Source: SIG636 sp045604285 (GTDB taxonomy: Bacteria > Bacillota > Clostridia > Oscillospirales > CAG-382). From it: a stretch of DNA of 6,257 bases. The stretch lies in the NCBI GenBank assembly GCA_045604285.1, contig JAZUNS010000071.1:1-6257 (forward strand), read 5' to 3'. The notes below the pieces were generated by a model. The model did no database searches. It was not told the DNA's origin and saw nothing but the letters and a program-made list of their open reading frames with translations. Of this stretch, positions 1 to 4,853 are shown piece by piece. Numbering within the stretch: position 1 is the first letter of the stretch; every line of letters starts with the position of its first letter. Both the position numbers and the translations under genes were made by a program.

Positions 1-2007
1 TATTGCCTGCACCTGTAAAATATAGCTGCCCAGGTCAAGGGCGCTGAAATCAATGCTTGCCGCCGATAAATCAAAGCTATTGGCATAGGGTGCCGCCGAA
101 TAATCGGCAACCACCGTGCCGCCGTCGGCAGATAAAACCTGCACCTTTACACCGTACATTCCGGCGGTGCTTTCAACGGTACCCCCAAGGGTAAAGGCAG
201 AGCCTTGGGGTACAGAGGTGGGATAAACTCCGTCTGCCACCCTTGCCCAGGCGGCGTAGAAGGTAACGATATCGGCATCCACACTTGTGGTTTTCGATAA
301 AGAGCATCCGTTGGAATACGCCTTTAAAAAGTAGCCGTCGGTGCTTTCGCCGGTGGTTATCCACAAGCTGCTAAGGTCTGCGGGGTTTTTGTACGCCCAT
401 TGGTTGGCGTTGCGGCGATGTGCCACCCAGCCGCAGAAAACGTAGCCCTCACGGGTAAAGGTATTCTTCCTTGTGGCGGTAGAGGTACCGTAGACCACCT
501 TGGTGTCTGCCATGGTGCCCGTACCGCCGTTGGCATCGTATCTTACGTAAAAAGAGGTAGTGCCGGTGCTGTTTGGCGTCCACTGAGCGTAGCAGGTTAT
601 AACATCGTCGTCGGTAACCGCCAGCTTGGAAACTGAGCGCTTGTCCTCATACAGCGCAAGTCTTGAAATGGCGGGCTGCTCGCCTTTTTTGTACCATCTG
701 GCGGTGCCGTCTGCATCAAAATACAGCCAGGTATCGTCTGACTTCCTGTGCAAATACCAGCCCGCAAAGGTGTAGCCGCTACGGGTAAAGGCGTTGGTTC
801 TAAGCTTGGTGGATATGCCTCTTATATGATAAGTGGTTGCGGTGGAGCCCGTACCGCCGTTGGCGTTGTATTTGGTGGTCCAGCTTACGGCGCCTTGGTC
901 AAGGGGTGTAAAGTCGCCCTTGCCCGTGGTGTAGCTGCAGGAATATACGCCTTCGTTGGTGGCGGCAACGTTGTTGGTGTTAAAATACAGCTTGTGGTCG
1001 CCGTCGGTACCCTGCTGTACGCGGAAGTTGCAGGATTCTACTTCAAACTTGCTAAGACTTGAGTTGGAAAACCTAAAATTAGTCCTTGTAGGGAACAAAA
1101 CGGTGGATTGGTTAGTGGTTTTGGTAAACATATTATCCAGCTCGTCCCCAAGATAATAGGTAATAATGGCGTTATCGTAGCCGCTTGCGTTATCCCAAAC
1201 GGGTACGTAAAGCACTTTTTCGTCAAAATTGTAGCCAAAGCCCTGGTTGGTCCAGGTGTCTATATCACCTATAGTCCCTGCCGAGGAATTGCTTTTTGCA
1301 AACACGGCGTTGCGGGTGTCAATGGTAAAGGCTTTATACATGGTTATTTTGGTGGGGTTGCTTGCAGAGCCGCCCTTTGCGTCTACGGGTATCTTACAAT
1401 AATAGAATACAAGGGCACGCTTGATAAGAAAATATTGATATCCGCCTTCCGTCTTTATATGGCGCACGGCGCTTATATTCATGGAGGTGCCGTCTGTGGT
1501 AACAAGGTCAAAATATCCCGTAAGTATAAGCTTGGTACCGCTTATCTTAAGGCGTGTTAAAGCCTTGGTGTACCAAAGGGTGGCAGCGTACATATAATTG
1601 GTGCCGTCAAGGGTAACAACGGTAAGCTCGTTGGCGTGGCCCATGCTGTTGTTGGCGCTGGAGGACGTGGCACTTTCACTGGCATAATAGCTCATAACAG
1701 CGGTAGAGCCGGTGTTCATGTTTATACGGGTAACCTCGCAATATTCATCGTCGCCGCCTATTTTGGCAACGTAGCAGTTGTTTATACCCGTATTCATGCC
1801 CTGCATGGCGGGGCAGGACACGCCGCCCTCGGTGCCGTTGCCTACCTTCCATTCCAACGAATAATCGGTGTAGGTGGTATATCCGTTATAAGAATAGGAT
1901 GCAGAAGGCGTTACGGGCAGTTCTGCATTTAATGCAACGGCGGTAAAGCCCGGCAAAACCGTACAAAGACAAAGCAACAACGCTATTGCGGCAATAAATT
2001 TTTTCAC
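1..2007 (-). CDS. Secreted cell-surface protein with InlB B-type repeats (C-terminus off the window)
   Basis: Open from a GTG at 2007 to the window edge: 669 codons without a stop, so the C-terminus is missing. The GTG lies 7 nt after an AGGGGGA ribosome binding site, and no in-frame ATG is near. Residues 1-25 form a signal peptide (MKKFIAAIALLLCLC, likely cleavage after AVA at 23-25), so the product is exported. Residues about 29-375 match no family I recognise; they are rich in Thr, Asn, Tyr and Gly and look like an extracellular beta-rich fold. Two InlB/Listeria-Bacteroides type repeats follow (380-476 and 490-587), each starting Y-N/D-ANGGTG and carrying a GYxFxGW core. Residues about 590-669 start another beta-sandwich-like domain (VYPTSVPQGS...). 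In Clostridia such repeats usually occur in surface proteins with adhesive or enzymatic parts. No catalytic domain or wall-sorting signal is visible, though either could lie in the missing end. Export and repeats are confident; the function is unknown. Confidence 0.9.
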   Translation of the reverse strand, partial: MKKFIAAIALLLCLCTVLPGFTAVALNAELPVTPSASYSYNGYTTYTDYSLEWKVGNGTEGGVSCPAMQGMNTGINNCYVAKIGGDDEYCEVTRINMNTGSTAVMSYYASESATSSSANNSMGHANELTVVTLDGTNYMYAATLWYTKALTRLKISGTKLILTGYFDLVTTDGTSMNISAVRHIKTEGGYQYFLIKRALVFYYCKIPVDAKGGSASNPTKITMYKAFTIDTRNAVFAKSNSSAGTIGDIDTWTNQGFGYNFDEKVLYVPVWDNASGYDNAIITYYLGDELDNMFTKTTNQSTVLFPTRTNFRFSNSSLSKFEVESCNFRVQQGTDGDHKLYFNTNNVAATNEGVYSCSYTTGKGDFTPLDQGAVSWTTKYNANGGTGSTATTYHIRGISTKLRTNAFTRSGYTFAGWYLHRKSDDTWLYFDADGTARWYKKGEQPAISRLALYEDKRSVSKLAVTDDDVITCYAQWTPNSTGTTSFYVRYDANGGTGTMADTKVVYGTSTATRKNTFTREGYVFCGWVAHRRNANQWAYKNPADLSSLWITTGESTDGYFLKAYSNGCSLSKTTSVDADIVTFYAAWARVADGVYPTSVPQGSAFTLGGTVESTAGMYGVKVQVLSADGGTVVADYSAAPYANSFDLSAASIDFSALDLGSYILQVQAI
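247..540 (-). repeat. InlB B-type repeat 2 (extended form)
   Basis: Encodes residues 490-587. It opens with YDANGGTG, has a TREGYVFCGW core and closes with TFYAAW. It lies 330 nt (110 codons) after repeat 1. The opening blocks of the two copies remain very similar in DNA (521-540 against 851-870), while the middle parts have diverged strongly. This points to an old duplication rather than a recent one. Confidence 0.85.
580..870 (-). repeat. InlB B-type repeat 1 (extended form)
   Basis: Encodes residues 380-476 of the secreted protein. It opens with YNANGGTG, continues to a TRSGYTFAGW core, and closes with TCYAQW. The usual InlB B-repeat is about 65-70 residues; this one is about 97, because a Trp/Tyr-rich stretch (residues about 425-465, including DDTWLYFDADG and ARWYKKGEQP) sits between the GYTFAGW core and the closing AQW strand. 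The second copy has the same extension, so it is part of the repeat unit and not an accidental insertion. Confidence 0.85.
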
Positions 2008-2014
2008 AAGCAAG

Positions 2015-2021
2015 TCCCCCT
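2015..2021 (-). promoter_or_regulatory. Ribosome binding site of the secreted protein gene
   Basis: AGGGGGA on the minus strand, 7 nt before the GTG at 2007. It fixes the start, since the reading frame has no ATG nearby. An in-frame TTG two codons upstream sits too close to this site to be preferred. Confidence 0.75.
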
Positions 2022-2045
2022 AATATGCATAAATTTAACAAAAAA

Positions 2046-2074
2046 ATTATAACATCTGCAAATAACTTTGTCAA
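2046..2074 (-). promoter_or_regulatory. Consensus sigma-A promoter for the secreted protein gene
   Basis: Read on the minus strand, a perfect -35 TTGACA (2074-2069) is followed by exactly 17 bp and a perfect -10 TATAAT (2051-2046). A TG one base before the -10 makes it an extended -10 as well. The surroundings are A/T-rich, including the stretch upstream of the -35. Transcription should start near 2039, giving a leader of about 32 nt that contains the ribosome binding site. Such a complete match suggests strong intrinsic expression, or a promoter held in check by a repressor. Confidence 0.9.
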
Positions 2075-2143
2075 TTAAACTTTATCTTTTTTGCCTTCTA
2101 ATAGGGGTAAAAGCGTGCTTTTCAGCAATATTATACAAAAAAC

Positions 2144-2189
2144 GCAAGCTAATTTTATGCAACTATACAGTATAAAAGCTTGCATAAAA
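2144..2189. repeat. Overlapping inverted repeats in the divergent intergenic region
   Basis: Three inverted repeats are interleaved here. GCAAGCT (2144-2150) pairs with AGCTTGC (2177-2183). TTTTATGC (2153-2160) pairs with GCATAAAA (2182-2189). Between them is an 11-bp palindrome, TATAC-A-GTATA (2164-2174). The first two share bases 2182-2183, so they cannot form together. The cluster lies upstream of both genes' presumed transcription starts and could hold operator sites or alternative hairpins. No known regulator motif is recognised. Confidence 0.5.
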
Positions 2190-2192
2190 ATA

Positions 2193-2221
2193 TTGTTTAT
2201 TCCCAAGCTTTGTGTTAGAAT
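2193..2221 (+). promoter_or_regulatory. Candidate promoter for the SGNH-like gene
   Basis: TTGTTT (2193-2198, three of six matching the -35 consensus), a 17-bp spacer, and TAGAAT (2216-2221, five of six) preceded by an extended -10 TG at 2213-2214. A start near 2228 would leave a leader of only about 13 nt, beginning almost at the ribosome binding site, which weakens the call. The A/T-rich region has other TATA-like hexamers (2132-2137, 2171-2176), but none with a convincing -35. Confidence 0.4.
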
Positions 2222-2228
2222 CAATACC

Positions 2229-2236
2229 AGAGGTGA
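2229..2236 (+). promoter_or_regulatory. Ribosome binding site fixing a TTG start
   Basis: AGAGGTGA, with AGGTGA complementary to the 3' end of 16S rRNA, lies 4 nt before the TTG at 2241. It favours this TTG over the in-frame ATG at 2157 and TTG at 2091, neither of which has a comparable site. Confidence 0.75.
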
Positions 2237-2240
2237 TTTT

Positions 2241-3575
2241 TTGAAAAAATGGAAGTTTAAAATAGGTGAAAAAACAGTTGAGCTTAACGTTTTGTGGCTT
2301 GTCGGCGGCGTTGCGGCAATAGCGGCAATAATAGTTGCCATTTGCTTGCTGGCAGGCGGCGGTGACGAGCCCGTGGTATCCGTTGGTGACGGAAGTGACG
2401 TTGAAAGCGTTGTTTCCAATGAAATAAGCGCCGAAACTACGGAAGGATCTGAAAGCAGTGAGCTCTCCGATGCTTCCGAAGAAACGGAAGAATCGGTTTC
2501 CTCCGAAAGCGAGGATGTCTCCGAGGAAGGCTCTGCTGCAGAGTCATCCGAAAGCAGCGAAGTCGTAAATGAAAGCTCGGAAGAGTCGGAATCCGTTGCT
2601 CCCGAGACTACCGAATCCGAGGTACAGCCTCCCGAGACTACCGAATCCGAGGTACAGCCTCCCGAAACTACCGAGTCTGAGGTGCAGCCTCCCGAGACCA
2701 CCGAATCCGAGGTGCAACCTCCCGAGACTACCGAATCCGGAGTAGAACCTCCCGAGACCACCGAGTCTGAGGTGCAGCCTCCCGAAGAAAGCTCGGAAGA
2801 AAGCTCTGAAGAGGAAAGCTCCGTGATAATAACAGACCCTACGTTGCCTATGAATCCTCTGCCCGATACCTTGGCAACGGATCCCGTAGACAGCTATTTC
2901 AATAATTCCGTGTTTGTTGGCTATTCCATAATGATGCACTTCGGCAGGTACATCGGCGAGTGGCACAGCGAGATCGACAGCAGCATTATGGGCAACCCCG
3001 TGTTCTGCGCCGGCGTGGGTATAAGCTTTTACATAGACCGCACCCAAAGCTCTACGGACAGAAATACCTCCCTGCCCACCTACCGCGGCAAGGCGTATAA
3101 CTTTAAGGACCTGCCTGCCGCCACGGGCTGCAACAATATGTATATAGGCCTTATGGGCTACAGCGACGTAAAACGTCTGGGACTTATGAGCGCCTACGTA
3201 GAGACCGTAAACGGCATAAAGCGTATTAAGGATGCCAACCCCAACCTTAATTTGGTTATCCTTGCCTGCACCTATAACACGGGTAATTACAGCGGCTCTA
3301 TGCCCAGCAGCCTTAACAACGGCGCTTTAAGAACGTATAACAATATGGTACTTGAATACTGCAACCAAAACGGCGTGGATTTTGTGGACGTGGCAACTCC
3401 CTTGACCACCTACGAGGGGTACCTGCCCGAGGATTATTCCTCCGACGCCGCTTACCACATTGCTAAAAAAGCCTTTTACATTTGGGTTGACGTCCTGCGT
3501 GACTACGCAAAGGCAAAGCAAAACGGCACCTGGAAGAACGCCACGGAAATGCCCGTGCTGCCTGCATTTGAATAA
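2241..3575 (+). CDS. Membrane-anchored SGNH/GDSL-like protein with acidic repeat stalk
   Basis: 444 residues from a TTG start. A short basic N-terminus precedes one membrane helix (about 17-38), predicting a cytoplasmic N-terminus and an external remainder. Residues about 42-200 are a Ser/Glu/Thr/Pro-rich, probably disordered stalk with six PPETTESEVQ-like repeats (120-179). The C-terminal domain (about 215-435) has the layout of an SGNH/GDSL hydrolase. FVGYSIM (Ser229) stands where the GDS nucleophile block is expected, MGYSDV (306-309) where GxND is expected, and LPEDYSSDAAYH (Asp402, His406) where the Asp/His block is expected. The family hydrolyses esters, including acetyl groups on sugars and wall polymers. 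Here Tyr replaces the Asp of GDS, Ser replaces the oxyanion-hole Asn, and Asp and His are one residue further apart than in DxxH. It may be an unusual esterase or a non-catalytic binding domain. Extracellular, wall-facing location is inferred. It is transcribed divergently from the secreted protein gene and has its own terminator. Confidence 0.85.
   Translation: MKKWKFKIGEKTVELNVLWLVGGVAAIAAIIVAICLLAGGGDEPVVSVGDGSDVESVVSNEISAETTEGSESSELSDASEETEESVSSESEDVSEEGSAAESSESSEVVNESSEESESVAPETTESEVQPPETTESEVQPPETTESEVQPPETTESEVQPPETTESGVEPPETTESEVQPPEESSEESSEEESSVIITDPTLPMNPLPDTLATDPVDSYFNNSVFVGYSIMMHFGRYIGEWHSEIDSSIMGNPVFCAGVGISFYIDRTQSSTDRNTSLPTYRGKAYNFKDLPAATGCNNMYIGLMGYSDVKRLGLMSAYVETVNGIKRIKDANPNLNLVILACTYNTGNYSGSMPSSLNNGALRTYNNMVLEYCNQNGVDFVDVATPLTTYEGYLPEDYSSDAAYHIAKKAFYIWVDVLRDYAKAKQNGTWKNATEMPVLPAFE
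2598..2777 (+). repeat. Six tandem 30-bp repeats in the stalk
   Basis: Six in-frame 30-bp units beginning at 2598, 2628, 2658, 2688, 2718 and 2748. They encode one APETTESEVQ, four PPETTESEVQ and one variant PPETTESGVE (unit 5). Units 1 and 2 differ at one base; the others differ mainly at third codon positions. A partial PPE at 2778 leads into a run of Ser and Glu. The array can change length without shifting the frame, and probably acts as a flexible spacer lifting the C-terminal domain away from the membrane. Confidence 0.95.
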
Positions 3576-3587
3576 AGCTTAAAAAAC

Positions 3588-3623
3588 AAAGCCTGAACTT
3601 GGCGCAAACCAAGTTCAGGCTTT
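3588..3623. terminator. Bidirectional intrinsic terminator between the SGNH-like gene and dnaJ
   Basis: A perfect 15-bp stem (3588-3602 with 3609-3623) encloses a 6-nt loop, CGCAAA. On the plus strand the T-run continues to 3625, 12 nt or so past the stop of the SGNH-like gene. On the minus strand the stem is followed by TTTGTTTTTT, just after the dnaJ stop at 3638. One hairpin can therefore end transcription from both converging units. Confidence 0.92.
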
Positions 3624-3637
3624 TTACGTTTAGCGTG

Positions 3638-4786
3638 CTATTTTTTGAATTTGTCAAAAAAGCTTTTCTTTTTTGTATAGTTCTTTATGTCGGATACCTC
3701 AGCAAACTTCTCAAGCAGTTCTTTCTGCTTAGAGTTAAGACCTTTGGGTATCTCAACCGTTAAAGTAACCCTCATATCGCCCCTTGTGCCGGGGTTGTTA
3801 AGGTAAGGCACGCCCTTGCCCCTCAAAGAGAATACAGAGCCGCTTTGGGTCCCCTCGGGTATAACGAATTCTGCCTTGCCGCCCTCGGGCGTGGGTACGG
3901 ATACCGTGGCGCCCAGCGAAGCCTCAACAAAGGTTATGGGCAGATCCACGTAAATCGTGGTACCCTCTCTTTTGAAAAGCTTGTGGGGACGTACTGAGAT
4001 AACAACAAACAAATTGCCGGAAGGACCGCCGTTTTCACCGGCGTTGCCCTGACCTCTAAGCTGTATACGCTCGCCGTTGTCAATGCCTGCGGGTATGTCA
4101 ATTTCCAGCTTCTTAAGCTTTTTAACAACGCCCTTGCCGTTACATTTGCCGCAGGCGTTTTTGATAATTCTGCCCTTGCCGCCGCAGCGTGAGCAGGACT
4201 GTTGCATCTGCATAGAGCCAAAGCCTATGTTCTTCATAACCCTTACGGTACCGCTGCCGCCGCAGGTGGGGCAGGTCTCGGCATCGCTTGCTTTTTCGGC
4301 ACCCTTGCCGCCGCAGGCGTCGCAACGCTCGGTATGATAAAACTCAAGGGGCTTTTTACAACCAAATACCGCCTCTTCAAAATCTAAGGTCAAGCGATAG
4401 CTTAGGTCCTCGCCCCTGGTGGGGCCGTTGCTTCTTCTGCTGCTGCTTGCGCCGCCGCCGAAAAAGCTGCCGAAAATATCGCCTAAATCACCAAAATCAA
4501 AGCCGCTAAAGCCACCGCCAAAGCCGCCGTAGCCACCGCCGCCGAATCCGCTTGCCGGATCAAACGCCGCATGGCCGTATTGGTCGTACATATTTTTCTT
4601 TTCTTCGTCGGAAAGCACGGCGTAAGCCTCGTTTACTTCCTTAAACTTTTCTTCCGCCGCTTTGTCACCCGGATTCATATCGGGGTGATATTTTTTCGCC
4701 TGCTTTTTATATGCTTTTTTTATTTCATCAGCCGAGGCACCCTTGGATATCTCCAGCACCTCGTAATAGTCTCTTTTATCAGCCAC
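3638..4786 (-). CDS. dnaJ: Chaperone protein DnaJ (Hsp40)
   Basis: 382 residues, the usual length for a full type I DnaJ. It binds unfolded clients, hands them to DnaK and stimulates DnaK ATPase in the cytoplasm. The J domain occupies about 1-70, opening ADKRDYYEVL and carrying the essential HPD at 34-36. A Gly/Phe-rich linker follows (about 80-112). Four CxxCxGxG zinc-binding units are complete: CDACGGKG (155), CPTCGGSG (172), CSRCGGKG (198) and CGKCNGKG (212). The C-terminal client-binding domains run from about 220 to 340, and the tail is Lys-rich. The start is the GTG at 4786, 8 nt after GGAGG. The further upstream in-frame TTG at 4801 overlaps that site and cannot be the real start. It lies directly downstream of dnaK, 67 nt from its stop and in the same direction, so it is likely co-transcribed. 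Any heat-shock control element would lie outside the window. Confidence 0.97.
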   Translation of the reverse strand: MADKRDYYEVLEISKGASADEIKKAYKKQAKKYHPDMNPGDKAAEEKFKEVNEAYAVLSDEEKKNMYDQYGHAAFDPASGFGGGGYGGFGGGFSGFDFGDLGDIFGSFFGGGASSSRRSNGPTRGEDLSYRLTLDFEEAVFGCKKPLEFYHTERCDACGGKGAEKASDAETCPTCGGSGTVRVMKNIGFGSMQMQQSCSRCGGKGRIIKNACGKCNGKGVVKKLKKLEIDIPAGIDNGERIQLRGQGNAGENGGPSGNLFVVISVRPHKLFKREGTTIYVDLPITFVEASLGATVSVPTPEGGKAEFVIPEGTQSGSVFSLRGKGVPYLNNPGTRGDMRVTLTVEIPKGLNSKQKELLEKFAEVSDIKNYTKKKSFFDKFKK

Positions 4787-4791
4787 CGATG

Positions 4792-4799
4792 TTTCCTCC
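4792..4799 (-). promoter_or_regulatory. Ribosome binding site of dnaJ
   Basis: GGAGGAAA on the minus strand, 5 nt before the GTG at 4786 (8 nt counted from GGAGG). It decides the start of dnaJ and lies 7 nt after the foot of the upstream hairpin, so that hairpin leaves it exposed. Confidence 0.85.
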
Positions 4800-4806
4800 A
4801 ATCCGG

Positions 4807-4838
4807 CTTTGGCGGCGGAGCCAACTCCGCCGCCAAAG
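4807..4838 (-). other. GC-rich hairpin in the dnaK-dnaJ spacer
   Basis: A perfect 14-bp stem (4807-4820 with 4825-4838) with a four-base loop; the arms are built around GGCGGCGGAG. On the minus strand the bases after it are CCGGAT and then the dnaJ ribosome binding site, with no T-run, so it is not a normal intrinsic terminator. It starts 15 nt after the dnaK stop. Likely roles are protecting the dnaK 3' end from exonucleases, marking a processing site, or reducing read-through into dnaJ so that less DnaJ than DnaK is made. It might also be one copy of a dispersed palindromic element. The structure is certain, the role is inference. Confidence 0.7.
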
Positions 4839-4853
4839 GTTTATTAAAAAGCT

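Noticed and set aside
400..1932. Several plus-strand open frames (400-636, 748-1062, 1108-1560, 1636-1932)
   Set aside because: All lie opposite the continuous 669-codon secreted protein frame, which has a signal peptide, recognisable repeats, a promoter and a ribosome binding site.
1930..2007. Lipoprotein signal in the secreted protein (LLLC / LCLC near residues 10-15)
   Set aside because: The residue before each Cys is Leu, whereas a lipobox needs Gly, Ala or Ser there. A normal AVA cleavage site follows.
2091..2240. An N-terminal extension of the SGNH-like protein to the TTG at 2091 or ATG at 2157
   Set aside because: Neither start has a Shine-Dalgarno sequence. The extension would cover the inverted repeats and the candidate promoter and would place an odd basic segment before the membrane anchor, while the TTG at 2241 has AGGTGA at good spacing.
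2075..2761. A 228-codon minus-strand open frame across the stalk repeats, with VVSGGCTSDS repeats
   Set aside because: The 30-bp units keep every frame open, so repeats translate as repeats on both strands. It has no convincing ribosome binding site and opposes the well-supported SGNH-like gene.
2598..2777. CRISPR-like array
   Set aside because: The 30-bp repeats are directly adjacent without spacers, lie in frame within a gene, and have no cas genes nearby.
2544..3047. A 167-codon minus-strand open frame with LGRLHLGFG repeats
   Set aside because: Another shadow of the same tandem repeats, running into the SGNH domain on the other strand; no start signal seen.
4807..4838. The dnaK-dnaJ hairpin as an intrinsic terminator for dnaK
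   Set aside because: In the direction of transcription no T-run follows the stem; the next bases are CCGGAT and the dnaJ ribosome binding site.
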